A stretch of DNA of 64,000 bases from NCBI RefSeq assembly GCF_001984055.1, contig NZ_LYVO01000031.1:16674-80673 (forward strand), given 5' to 3'. A program made the translations under genes and the position numbers. Under the pieces are notes generated by a model. The model saw only the letters and a list, made by a program, of their open reading frames with translations, was not told the origin of the DNA and did not search any database. This document shows, one piece after another, positions 52,044 through 60,680 of this stretch (position 1 is the stretch's first letter; every line of letters begins with the position of its first letter). This stretch comes from Variovorax sp. KK3 (GTDB taxonomy: Bacteria; Pseudomonadota; Gammaproteobacteria; Burkholderiales; Burkholderiaceae_C).

Positions 52044-53594
52044 TCAGGCGTGGCTGGGCAGGATGTCCAGCAGGGCGTCGGGCCAACGGCTCCGGCGCGC
52101 CCACTGGCGCATGGCTTCGATGTCGGTGGCGATGTAGCGGTCCTGGTCGATGAACGCCACGTGCTCGCGGATGGCGGCGAACTCGGCTTCGAGCAGGGTG
52201 GAACTCCTGGGGCCTCGCTTGAGTTCGATGCCCTGCGCAGCGGCCATGGCCTCGATGCCCACCACCACCGCCGTGTTCTGCACCATCTCGGCAAGGCGGC
52301 GGCCGGCGAAGGTGGCCATCGACACGTGGTCTTCCTGGTTGGCCGATGTAGGCAGGCTGTCGACACTGGCCGGATGGGCCAAGGACTTGTTCTCGGATGC
52401 GAGCGATGCGGCCGTGACCTGCGCGATCATGAAGCCGGAGTTGACGCCGCCATCGCGCACCAGGAAGGGCGGCAGGCCCGAGAGTCCGCTGTCGAGCAGC
52501 AGGGCCATGCGGCGCTCGCTGATGGCGCCGATCTCGGCCACGGCCAGCGCGATGATGTCGGCCGCGAAGGCCACCGGCTCGGCGTGGAAGTTGCCGCCGG
52601 AGATGACGTCGCCGTTGTCGAAGACGAGCGGGTTGTCGGAAGCGGCATTCGCTTCGGTGCGCAGCACGCGCGCGGCGTGCGCCAGGTTGTCGAGGCAGGC
52701 GCCCATGACCTGCGGCACGCAGCGAATGGAATACGGGTCTTGCACGCGGCCGCAGTCGGCATGCGAGGGAATGATCTCGCTGCCTTCGAGCAGCGTGCGC
52801 ACCGCGCCGGCGACCGCGATCTGACCCGGCTGGCCGCGCGCCGCATGGATGCGCGCATCGAAGGGCTTGATGGAGCCCTGGATCGCTTCGAGCGACAGCG
52901 CCCCGGCCATGATGCCGGCGGCGAATACGTCTTCGGCGCCGAACAGGCCAGCCAGCGCGAGTGCGGTCGAAACTTGCGTGCCGTTCAACAGCGCCAGGCC
53001 TTCCTTGGGGCCGAGCACGAAGGGCTTCAGATCGATGCGTGCGAGCGCGGCAGCACCGCCGATGACCTCGCCCTCCGGCGTCAAGACTTCGCCCTCGCCG
53101 ATCAGCACGCAGGCCAGGTGTGCCAACGGGGCCAGGTCGCCCGATGCGCCGACCGAGCCCTTGGACGGAATGCGCGGCAGCAGGCCGGCGTTGTGCAGGG
53201 CCAGCAAGGCGTCGACGATCTCCGGCGCGATGCCGGAGTGGCCGCGCGCGAGGCTCACCGCCTTGGTCGCGAGCACCAGGCGCACCACACCGTCCGGCAA
53301 GGCATCGCCGGTGCCCGCGCTGTGCGACAGCACCAGGTTGCGCTGCAGCTCGGCCAGCCGCTCGTGCGGAATGATCGTTTGCGCCAGCTTGCCGAAGCCG
53401 GTGTTGATGCCATAGACCACCTCCCCGGCATCGACGATGCGGCGCACGGTGGCTTGCGCCGACAGCAGCCCGGCGCGTGCCGATGGCGCCAGCGCGAGCT
53501 GCACGCCGCCGGCATGCACGCGGCGCAGCGCGGCGAGTTCAACCTCACCGGGGATGAGCACGAGCGGTTCGTTCGAAGAGCTTTTGTCGTTCAT
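52044..53594 (-). CDS. hutH: histidine ammonia-lyase
   Basis: A 516-residue lyase that deaminates histidine to urocanate. The autocatalytic MIO prosthetic group is formed from Ala150-Ser151-Gly152 in GSVGASGDLAPL, with the conserved Tyr61 in VVYGINTGFGKLA. QEDHVSMATFAGRR and the other family blocks are present. A HutC-type operator lies 7 bases upstream of the start codon, overlapping the ribosome binding site, so repression here would directly block expression of hutH and the genes downstream. Confidence 0.97.
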   Translation of the reverse strand: MNDKSSSNEPLVLIPGEVELAALRRVHAGGVQLALAPSARAGLLSAQATVRRIVDAGEVVYGINTGFGKLAQTIIPHERLAELQRNLVLSHSAGTGDALPDGVVRLVLATKAVSLARGHSGIAPEIVDALLALHNAGLLPRIPSKGSVGASGDLAPLAHLACVLIGEGEVLTPEGEVIGGAAALARIDLKPFVLGPKEGLALLNGTQVSTALALAGLFGAEDVFAAGIMAGALSLEAIQGSIKPFDARIHAARGQPGQIAVAGAVRTLLEGSEIIPSHADCGRVQDPYSIRCVPQVMGACLDNLAHAARVLRTEANAASDNPLVFDNGDVISGGNFHAEPVAFAADIIALAVAEIGAISERRMALLLDSGLSGLPPFLVRDGGVNSGFMIAQVTAASLASENKSLAHPASVDSLPTSANQEDHVSMATFAGRRLAEMVQNTAVVVGIEAMAAAQGIELKRGPRSSTLLEAEFAAIREHVAFIDQDRYIATDIEAMRQWARRSRWPDALLDILPSHA

Positions 53595-53601
53595 GCGTGG
53601 T

Positions 53602-53615
53602 CCTGTCTATACAAG
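53602..53615. promoter_or_regulatory. HutC-type operator before hutH
   Basis: CCTGTCTATACAAG, an imperfect palindrome fitting TGTA-N2-TACA with one mismatch, in the 63-base gap between hutC and hutH. A better copy lies at 57215. Confidence 0.7.
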
Positions 53616-53657
53616 TGCTGGCGTGCGCGGTGCAATGTCGTTGGGTCGCGTATTTCT

Positions 53658-54455
53658 TCAGCCGAAGCTCGGGTTGCCGTCGGCGCGGAAGCGGCTGCCC
53701 AGCCGGTAGCGCGAGGCCGGGTGCAGGCAGCGCACCATGGTCACCGGCGTGGTGCGCGTCCAGGTGCGGCGCGTGAGCAGCAGGCAGGGGTCGTTGGCCG
53801 GCATGTCGAGCCGCTCGGCTTGCTCGGCCGTCGGCAGCACGGCGTCGACCACGTGCTCGATCTGGTCGAAGGGCACGTTGCGCACCAGGTATTCGCTGGG
53901 CGACATGGCCGAGAAGTCCTGCTCGAGGAAGGCCGGCACCACGCGCGGGTTGACGTGGCGGTCTTCCAGCTGCACCGGCAGGTTGTTCTCGAGGTGCAGA
54001 CACACGGTGTGGAACACCGACTCGCCGGGCCGCAGGTCGAGCCACACGGCCACGTCGGGCGAAGCCGCGATGCGCTCGGCCACCAGAAACTCGCAGCGGT
54101 AGTCGTGACCGCGCGCGCGGATCTCGCTCGCGATGTTGGCGATCTGCAGCAGCGTGGACTGCGGCTTGTCTTCGGCCACGAAGCTGCCGACGCCGGCCAC
54201 GCGCACGATGCGGCCCTGCTCCATCAGCTCTCGCAATGCGCGGTTGACGGTCATGCGGGCCACGCCGAATTGCGCGACCAGTTCGCTTTCGGACGGCAGC
54301 CGGTGGCCGGCGGCCCAGGAACCGTCTTGAATGCGGTGGGTGATGAAGGACTTGACCTGCTCGTAGAGCGCCAACGCCGGCTGCACGGGCTGCACCGGCG
54401 CGGCCACGGGGCGATGGGCCGGCTTGCTGGTGCGGTGCTTGGCGGTGGTGCTCAT
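53658..54455 (-). CDS. hutC: histidine utilisation repressor HutC (GntR family)
   Basis: A 265-residue GntR/HutC regulator. After a 25-residue Ala/Pro-rich tail comes a winged helix (YEQVKSFITHRIQDGSWAAG, ESELVAQFGVARMTVNRALR, GRIVRVAGVGSFVAE). The UTRA ligand domain follows (VFHTVCLHLENNLPVQLEDR, SEYLVRNVPFDQIEHVVDA). Urocanate is the usual inducer. It is encoded between the transporter genes and hutH, and its probable operators are at 53602 and 57215. Confidence 0.95.
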   Translation of the reverse strand: MSTTAKHRTSKPAHRPVAAPVQPVQPALALYEQVKSFITHRIQDGSWAAGHRLPSESELVAQFGVARMTVNRALRELMEQGRIVRVAGVGSFVAEDKPQSTLLQIANIASEIRARGHDYRCEFLVAERIAASPDVAVWLDLRPGESVFHTVCLHLENNLPVQLEDRHVNPRVVPAFLEQDFSAMSPSEYLVRNVPFDQIEHVVDAVLPTAEQAERLDMPANDPCLLLTRRTWTRTTPVTMVRCLHPASRYRLGSRFRADGNPSFG

Positions 54456-54483
54456 GTGGGTCGTCTCGCGTCTCTGGCGTCGT

Positions 54484-55266
54484 TCAATGTTCGGCCGCGG
54501 CCATCGACTCGGCGCGGATCTCTTCGGTCAGCCGGGCCTTGATTTCCATGAACTCGGGCGAGGTCTTGATCGTGTAGTGGCGCGGGTGATCGAAGTTCAC
54601 CGCGATCTCGCTCTTGATGCGGCCCGGCCGTGCGCTGAACACCGCGACGCGGTTGGCCATGAAGATGGCTTCGTCGATGTCGTGGGTGACGAAGAGCACG
54701 GTCTTCTGCGCCGATTCCCAGATGCCCAGCAGCAGTTCCTGCATCAGCACGCGGGTCTGGTTGTCGAGTGCGCCGAAGGGCTCATCCAACAACAGGATCT
54801 TCGGGTCGTTGGCCAGGGCGCGCGCGATGGCGGTGCGCTGCTGCATGCCGCCGGAGAGCTGCTTGGGGTAGTGGTTCTCGAAGCCGCGCAGGCCGACCTT
54901 GGCGATGAAGTAGTCGCTGCGCTCCTTTTGCTGCGCCTCGCCCATGCCGCGCTCGCGCAGACCGAAGCGGATGTTCTGCGCGATGGTGAGCCAGGGAAAG
55001 AGCGTGTAGCTCTGGAACACCATGCCGCGGTCGGCGCCCGGGCCCTCGATGGGCTGGCCGTCGAGCAGCACGCGGCCTTCGGTCGGGTCGTCGAGCCCGG
55101 CCACGATGCGCAGCAGCGTGGACTTGCCGCAGCCCGATGGGCCGAGGATGGTGACGAAGTCGTTCTCGCGAACGTCGAAATCGATGGGCAGCAAGGCCTG
55201 CGTGCGCTGCCCTTTGTTGCCGGTGAAGATGCGCGAGACGCCGCGGATCGAAAGCTGGTTCTGCAT
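54484..55266 (-). CDS. NitT/TauT-type ABC transporter ATPase linked to hut
   Basis: A 260-residue ABC ATPase of the nitrate/sulfonate/taurine class: Walker A GPSGCGKST, QSYTLFPWLT, signature LSGGMQQR, Walker B ILLLDEPFGALD and VTHDIDEAIFMA. Its ATG overlaps the permease stop by one base, and hutC follows after 28 bases. It powers the importer described with the next two genes, probably for histidine, urocanate or another imidazole. Confidence 0.92.
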   Translation of the reverse strand: MQNQLSIRGVSRIFTGNKGQRTQALLPIDFDVRENDFVTILGPSGCGKSTLLRIVAGLDDPTEGRVLLDGQPIEGPGADRGMVFQSYTLFPWLTIAQNIRFGLRERGMGEAQQKERSDYFIAKVGLRGFENHYPKQLSGGMQQRTAIARALANDPKILLLDEPFGALDNQTRVLMQELLLGIWESAQKTVLFVTHDIDEAIFMANRVAVFSARPGRIKSEIAVNFDHPRHYTIKTSPEFMEIKARLTEEIRAESMAAAEH

Positions 55267-56126
55267 CACAGCGTGCTCCAGGCGAAGAGGCGTCGGTTGA
55301 CCGATTTGAAGACGAAATCGGAGACGAGTCCGATCACGCCGATGACGATGATGCCGAAGATGATCTGCCCGGTGTTCAGCAGCGCCTGGCTGTCGGTGAT
55401 CATGTGGCCGATGCCCGAGGACGAGCCGATGAGCTCGGCCACGATCACGTAGGTCCAGGCCCAGCCGAGCACCAGGCGCAGCGTTTCGGCGATGCCGGGC
55501 GCCGCACCGGGAATGAGCACACGGGCCACGATGCCGCGGCTGTTGGCACCGAGCGTGTACGCCGCCTCCACGAGGTCGCGCCGCGCGCTGCCCACGGTGA
55601 CGGCCACCATCAGGGTGATCTGGAACACCGAGCCGATGAAGATCACCAGCAGCTTCTGCGCCTCGCCGATGCCGGCCCAGAGGATCAGGAGCGGGATGAA
55701 GGCCGAGGCCGGCAGGTAGCGGCAGAACGAGACGAAGGGCTCGAAGAAGGCCTCGATGGGCTTGTAGGCACCCATCGCGATGCCGAGCGGCACGGCGACC
55801 ACGGCCGCCAGCACGAAGCCACCGACCACGCGCCACACCGTCATGCCGATGTCGTGGATGAAGTTGAACTCGGTGAAGAGGCCGTAGCCTTCCTTCACCA
55901 TCGTGACCGGGCTGGCCAGGAAGGTGGGCGGCACGAAGCCGCCGAGCGTGAACGCGGCCCAGACCGCGAAGAACAGCACGAAGAAGCCCAGGCCCAGCAG
56001 CCAGCGCGCACGCGGGCTGACGGGCTCGAGCGGCGCCATGCCGCGGCGCCGGCGCGGCGCTGTCATCGTGGGCACGGATGGCGCTGCGGACGCAGCGGCG
56101 GTGGGAACGGTGGTGGTCGCTTCCAT
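55266..56126 (-). CDS. NitT/TauT-type ABC transporter permease linked to hut
   Basis: A 286-residue membrane protein with a Ala/Pro-rich cytosolic N-terminus and about six hydrophobic segments. The EAA-like loop VEAAYTLGANSRGIVARVLIP identifies a BPD-type permease. It overlaps the ATPase start and lies 34 bases after the binding-protein gene. Confidence 0.92.
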   Translation of the reverse strand: MEATTTVPTAAASAAPSVPTMTAPRRRRGMAPLEPVSPRARWLLGLGFFVLFFAVWAAFTLGGFVPPTFLASPVTMVKEGYGLFTEFNFIHDIGMTVWRVVGGFVLAAVVAVPLGIAMGAYKPIEAFFEPFVSFCRYLPASAFIPLLILWAGIGEAQKLLVIFIGSVFQITLMVAVTVGSARRDLVEAAYTLGANSRGIVARVLIPGAAPGIAETLRLVLGWAWTYVIVAELIGSSSGIGHMITDSQALLNTGQIIFGIIVIGVIGLVSDFVFKSVNRRLFAWSTL

Positions 56127-56160
56127 GGGAATGGCCCGATCAGGTGCGCGCGTCGCTCGG

Positions 56161-57126
56161 TTACTTGATGAAGCTCGCGTCGAAGGTGGCCGCCAGGTCC
56201 TCGGGCGCCTTGCGGATCACACCAGCCTCGAGCAGGATCGGCACCGAGTCCTTCATGAACTGCGTGAGCTCGCCTGCGAAGAACTTCTGGTTGGCTGCCT
56301 TGTCCTGCCAGCGCAGGTAGGCGGACGACTTGGCGAACTGCTCGCCGCTCTGCTTGACGGCCGAGCCCATGAGTTCGTTGGCCTTGGCCGGGTCGCTCTT
56401 GATCATCTCGAGCGCTTCGAAGTACGAGTTGGTCAGCGCCTGCGCGGCCTTGGCATTGGCCTTCAGCCACGTCGGTGCGCAGCCGACGGTATCCATCACC
56501 ATCGGGTAGTCGAGCGTGGTGGCGAGGATCTTGCCGGCCTGCGGATTGGCGCGCACGGTCGACAGGTAGGGCTCGTAGGTCATGGCCGCGTCGTTCTGGC
56601 CTGCCACGAAAGCCTGCGCCGCGGGCTGCGGCTCGAGCGAGACGGTCTTCACGTCCTTGAGCGTCATGCCGTTCTTGCTGAGCATCCAGGCCAGGCCGAA
56701 GAAAGGGGCGGTGCCGGGCGCGCTGACGCCGATGGTCTTGCCCTTGAGGTCGGCGAAGGACTTGACGTCGTTGCGCACCGCGATGCCGTCGGCGCCGTAG
56801 GACTTGTCCATCTGGAAGATCTGCACGATCGGCACGCCGTTGGCGTTCCAGGCGACGTGCGTTTCGACCGTGGTGGCCGCGCACTGGATGGCACCGGAGG
56901 CCAGGGCCAGGTGGCGGTCCTTCTGCGGAATCATCTTGATCTCCACGTCGAGCCCGTTCTTCTTGAAGATGCCCGCCTTGTCGGCCAGCGAGAGCGGCGC
57001 GAAGCCGGTCCAGCCGGACATGCCGAGGGCGATCTTCGAATCCTGGGCATGGGCGCTGACCGCAAAGGTTGCAGCGCAAAGGCCTGCTGCGACGAGCGAG
57101 GCGGATTTGGCGAAGGGGTGGACCAT
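56161..57126 (-). CDS. NitT/TauT-type ABC substrate-binding protein linked to hut
   Basis: A 321-residue periplasmic protein. The ATG at 57126 gives a proper signal peptide (MVHPFAKSASLVAAGLCAAT then SAHAQ); earlier in-frame starts would not. Body motifs: MSGWTGFAPLSLADKAGIFK, GAIQCAATTVETHVAWNANG, SAPGTAPFFGLAWML and NDAAMTYEPYLSTVRANP. This is the SsuA/NrtA/TauA fold. It is the first gene of the operon, with a HutC-type operator 88 bases upstream. The ligand is not known; uptake of histidine, urocanate or another imidazole is inferred. Confidence 0.9.
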   Translation of the reverse strand: MVHPFAKSASLVAAGLCAATFAVSAHAQDSKIALGMSGWTGFAPLSLADKAGIFKKNGLDVEIKMIPQKDRHLALASGAIQCAATTVETHVAWNANGVPIVQIFQMDKSYGADGIAVRNDVKSFADLKGKTIGVSAPGTAPFFGLAWMLSKNGMTLKDVKTVSLEPQPAAQAFVAGQNDAAMTYEPYLSTVRANPQAGKILATTLDYPMVMDTVGCAPTWLKANAKAAQALTNSYFEALEMIKSDPAKANELMGSAVKQSGEQFAKSSAYLRWQDKAANQKFFAGELTQFMKDSVPILLEAGVIRKAPEDLAATFDASFIK

Positions 57127-57214
57127 CTGAAGGACTCCTGTTGCGTTCGTGAAAGCCAGGCTTGTCATGCGGCGCAGCCACAGCATGGGGCCGAGTGTTG
57201 CCGTGCCGGATGCA

Positions 57215-57228
57215 CCTGTATATACAGG
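57215..57228. promoter_or_regulatory. HutC-type operator before the hut transporter operon
   Basis: Perfect 14-base palindrome CCTGTATATACAGG in the 217-base gap upstream of the binding-protein gene. It agrees with the TGTA-N2-TACA core of HutC sites known from Pseudomonas. Confidence 0.8.
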
Positions 57229-57343
57229 CAAACCCCAGGACGGGGCGACGGGTGCACGCGATTGGCGCATGGGGGGTCTGGCGGGTTATGGAGACTGCTG
57301 GCTTCGCAAGATGCGGGCCAGCAGTTGCCGCTTAGCGCATGGA

Positions 57344-60007
57344 CTAGGGCTTGAAGTCGGCTTCGAGCATCGCGGGGACGTCAGGGCCGGGAACGAGGTC
57401 GCCCATCTTTTCGAGCAGGTCCTGGATCTCCTGGAGTGGATCAACCGGCGGCACGGCGCGCGAAGTGGCTTGGTGAACGCGCGCTCCCTTGTCTTGCAAG
57501 CGCGCATCGAAGCTTTCGAGCGTCGAGAGCACGGCGTCTACTTCTGCTTCGATCTCCCGCTGCTTGACGGCCCGCATGGGCATGCCTTGCGGCTCGACCT
57601 TTGCCGTCAAAGCCACTTGCACGCTTTTCAAGCCACTCGATTCGAAACGCTGATCCGTCGGTGCGGACGCGGGCATGGGCGCAGGCCCGGCGCCTTGTTC
57701 GACTGGACTTGTCCCATGACGATTCGTCAGCCTCGATGTCTCGAGGTAGGTCAGGAAATGCGCCAGCTCCTTGAGCTCGTCCTTGCGGATCGCAGGATCG
57801 TGCTTGTCGAGAAGATGCTTGGTCTTCGCCAGGTGCTGGCGGATGGCGTTCTCGAAATCCTGCAGATGAAGCGCTTCGCCGCCGTATACGTCGGACAGCT
57901 TTTCATAGACCTTGTCGTAACGCTTGTGGGCCGTCCCGTAGTAGGGGATCGGCAAGTCCTCGTCTGCGCGGGTCTCAGCCGCGCGCAGGTGGTCGAGGAA
58001 CACGGATATGTGAGGCAGCGCCTGCCGATCACCCGACATGCGCAGCTTCATGCCGAAGTGCGGCGCGAGCCGCGAAGCGATGAAGTCCAACTGCACGTTC
58101 GCCTTCTTGCCCGACGCCGCCTTGCAGATGGCGAGCAGCTTCAGCTTGTCGACCCCACAAACGTCCAGCACCTGCATGAAAGGGTTGTGCGCGTCGAATC
58201 GGCCATGCTCGACCAGGTCTTGCACCTCGTAGGCCAGCGCGCGGAGCCCCGCGTATTCGTTCTCGCGAACATCGAACTCGACGGCTCGCTTGCCTGCAAA
58301 TCGGCCCTCGCGGGCAAGGAACTCGCCTTCCTGCTGCTCGACCTGGACCAAGGGGTTGCCGTCCTTGCCGCGGAGCTTGTCGAACAACTGTTGCCGGCCC
58401 AGGCTGTACTCGGCGGCGCGCATGCCGCGCTGGCGCCACTTCGACTTGCTTTCGGCGATCGCCCGCTTGTGGTTCCGTATCGCAACGGCGGTGGTACCGC
58501 CGGCCGCGATCAACACGGGACCGATGAGCGCCAGGCCCGCCGACGCCACGGTGGCTGCCGTGGTTGTTGCCGCGATGGCGGCAACAGCCCCGACCTGCGC
58601 GAGCGTTCCAGCGGCCACAGCGCCGCCTCTGAAAACGCGAACACGTGCGAACTTGATCTCGCGGTCGGCCTGACGGATCAGGCGGTCTTGCTGAAGGACA
58701 AGGCTCGAGACGACGCCTTGGAGCAGATCGAACTCCTCGTGATCACCGGCGCGTTCGAGCACCGCTTGAAGACCGGCTTTTCGTTCGGTCGCTCGCGCCC
58801 GCTGATCGACCCTGCGAAGCTCTTCTTGCCGCCCTTCGCGGATGTCGATGACGCCTGCTGCAATGGTGAAGGGCGCGGCCACCGCGCTGATGCCGGGAAG
58901 CGGGGCGAGCGCGTTGCCGACGTGTGCGCCGAGCGCGGCCGCGCTGGCCAGCGGGGTCGCGACCCCAGCCCGCATGGCACGGTGGCGAGCGGCTTTCGCC
59001 GTTGCGCTTTGCTCCTGGGTCGGCTTGAACACGGCGCCTGCGGCATCGCAGAAGTCGAGATAGGCTTCCGCTTCCTGCGGCGTGGCGGCGCCGAGGTGCT
59101 TGCGGAAGCGCTCTGCATCGTTGAGCAGCACGAGCTTGGCCTTGGCCTTCTCCCTGTCGGAGCGCAGCTTGGAGTGCGCATCGACTGCGAACACGCCGTC
59201 CGCTACGGACTGCACCGCATTCATCGGGATGACAGCACTGGCGGCGGCCAGGACGCCTTCGCTCAAGCCCTTCTCGATGCCAGCGACGCCCGCCGCGCCC
59301 ACGAGTCCCATCTTCAATCCGGCCTGCACCGAGGACGAGTAGTCGACAGGCACTTGCTTGGCGCTGGTGAGCAGGTCTTCCTTGCCCTTGCGGGTCGAGT
59401 AAGCGCTGCCGGTCTTTCGCGTCATGCCCGTGTGTTTCTCGACCACCGCGCGACCTATGTTGAGGCCTGTCTGGATGTCCTTCAGTTTGCTGCCGACGAC
59501 GGCCCGAGCGGCGTCGTTGCGGGTCTGCCCTTTTCGCAGATAGACATGTTCGACGGCCCCCGCATTGCCTTGGTCGTCGGTGATGGTCCGCTTCGTGAGT
59601 TCGTACTTTTCCGGCCGCAGGTTGTTCCTGCGGTTGCGGGCCTCGACCTCTGTCTTGAAATGCTCGAAGCTGGTGTCCGCGGATCGTGCATGTTCCAGTT
59701 CGCCCGCGCCGATGCCGTAGCTTTCGGCGCGTATCGAGCCTCGAGCCGCTGCGTGATGCGAAGGAATCTCCGACTGCGCATCAGGCTCGGAACGCTCGGC
59801 TTCGAATTCCGAAACAACGCTCCGATCCGATGACTCGGTAGAGCGTGGCGTGATCCGTCGGCTGTGCTGTCCGTACTGCGTGAACGACGTCCCAAGATTC
59901 TTTGGAACAGTGATCGTGCGCGTCAATGAGCGCGCGGTTCCTTTGCCGGGATCAGGAATGAACGTTTGCCCGCTGGGGTGAATGGCCGGAATCGAGATCG
60001 ATGGCAT
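57344..60007 (-). CDS. candidate large type III effector or membrane-inserting secreted protein
   Basis: An 887-residue protein with no recognised family. The start (60007) follows AGGAGACA. The N-terminus is polar (MPSISIPAIHPSGQTFIPDP) and contains TITVPKNLG at about residue 32, echoing the VPK motif of the smaller effector-like proteins. Three Ala/Gly-rich hydrophobic stretches lie at about 230-272, 346-386 and 459-509 (the last with AAIAATTTAATVASAGLALI), separated by charged, helix-prone regions rich in Lys, Arg and Glu; they could insert in a membrane. No transfer, kinase or protease motif is seen. The preceding gene encodes a CesT-like chaperone 28 bases upstream, and the pair has an hrp-box-like promoter. 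Codon use and GC are close to the host chromosome, unlike genes A-D. Confidence 0.68.
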   Translation of the reverse strand: MPSISIPAIHPSGQTFIPDPGKGTARSLTRTITVPKNLGTSFTQYGQHSRRITPRSTESSDRSVVSEFEAERSEPDAQSEIPSHHAAARGSIRAESYGIGAGELEHARSADTSFEHFKTEVEARNRRNNLRPEKYELTKRTITDDQGNAGAVEHVYLRKGQTRNDAARAVVGSKLKDIQTGLNIGRAVVEKHTGMTRKTGSAYSTRKGKEDLLTSAKQVPVDYSSSVQAGLKMGLVGAAGVAGIEKGLSEGVLAAASAVIPMNAVQSVADGVFAVDAHSKLRSDREKAKAKLVLLNDAERFRKHLGAATPQEAEAYLDFCDAAGAVFKPTQEQSATAKAARHRAMRAGVATPLASAAALGAHVGNALAPLPGISAVAAPFTIAAGVIDIREGRQEELRRVDQRARATERKAGLQAVLERAGDHEEFDLLQGVVSSLVLQQDRLIRQADREIKFARVRVFRGGAVAAGTLAQVGAVAAIAATTTAATVASAGLALIGPVLIAAGGTTAVAIRNHKRAIAESKSKWRQRGMRAAEYSLGRQQLFDKLRGKDGNPLVQVEQQEGEFLAREGRFAGKRAVEFDVRENEYAGLRALAYEVQDLVEHGRFDAHNPFMQVLDVCGVDKLKLLAICKAASGKKANVQLDFIASRLAPHFGMKLRMSGDRQALPHISVFLDHLRAAETRADEDLPIPYYGTAHKRYDKVYEKLSDVYGGEALHLQDFENAIRQHLAKTKHLLDKHDPAIRKDELKELAHFLTYLETSRLTNRHGTSPVEQGAGPAPMPASAPTDQRFESSGLKSVQVALTAKVEPQGMPMRAVKQREIEAEVDAVLSTLESFDARLQDKGARVHQATSRAVPPVDPLQEIQDLLEKMGDLVPGPDVPAMLEADFKP

Positions 60008-60035
60008 CGAGTGTCTCCTGTGCTTTGTTTGTTCG

Positions 60036-60497
60036 TCACGCCAGTCCGCCGGGGTACGCGGAGGCCGTTGCGCCCGAAGCGTCTTCGGCCATCGAATCGA
60101 CGACGGCTGCTTTCCATTCGTCGAGCATCGGGATCAAAAGGTCCTTCAGTACGTAAGCGAGGTCGATGCCTTCTTCATGCAGCGCCTCCATCGGAAGGTG
60201 ATAAGCCACCACCGGATGCCCGGTCTCCGGGTGCAGGCTGAAGGTGGGCAGGCAGAAGCTGGTGTTGCCGAGGTTGGCTTCGAGCAAGAGCGCCAGCATG
60301 GCGTTGCGATCGACGGCAGCGTCGATCTCGCCCAGGTCTGCGAGCAGCCGCACTTCTTCCCTCTGCTCGAGGTACTCGATGCCGACGAGCGTGTCGTCGA
60401 TCATCAGCAGGCCCCGGTCCAACAGCTCGCCGGCGTCGTCCAGGTCCAGTTCTTCGCAGAGCTCCCGCACGAGCTCGACATAGTCTTCACGGCTCAT
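60036..60497 (-). CDS. CesT-type type III secretion chaperone
   Basis: A 153-residue, strongly acidic protein (MSREDYVELVRELCEELDLD at the N-terminus). It has the CesT layout: N-terminal helix, a strand region GLLMIDDTLVGIEYL, a central helix AVDRNAMLALLLEANLGNTS, strands CLPTFSLHPETGHPVVAYHL and a C-terminal helix ending near DEWKAAVVDSMAEDA. It precedes the 887-residue protein gene by 28 bases in the same operon and would be its dedicated chaperone. Start ATG at 60497 follows GGAGACA. Confidence 0.78.
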   Translation of the reverse strand: MSREDYVELVRELCEELDLDDAGELLDRGLLMIDDTLVGIEYLEQREEVRLLADLGEIDAAVDRNAMLALLLEANLGNTSFCLPTFSLHPETGHPVVAYHLPMEALHEEGIDLAYVLKDLLIPMLDEWKAAVVDSMAEDASGATASAYPGGLA

Positions 60498-60528
60498 CGA
60501 TGTCTCCTGACCGCTTCAAAAGTCATCG

Positions 60529-60557
60529 TTGGTCACAGTCGTGGGAAGCCGCGTTCC
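60529..60557 (-). promoter_or_regulatory. hrp-box-like promoter, site 5
   Basis: Read on the minus strand: GGAACG (60557-60552), 16-base spacer, TGACCAA (60535-60529), 31 bases before the chaperone gene. It is about 17 kb from the other four sites and in a GC-rich context, which argues against simple duplication as the reason for its similarity. Confidence 0.65.
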
Positions 60558-60680
60558 AGCGTCTGGCAACGCTTGTCGGGGCCCATCGTGCAGTTGCTGG
60601 AGCCATTGGCAGATGAGGCGACAATCGACCGCGCGCGTCGACGCAGAATCGACAACAACGCGCCGTTCCACAAGCCGACC

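Noticed and set aside
59982..60680. N-terminal extension of RecQ by about 230 residues
   Set aside because: The frame is open but overlaps the divergent chaperone gene and has no RecQ homology. The ATG at 60681 is followed directly by helicase sequence.
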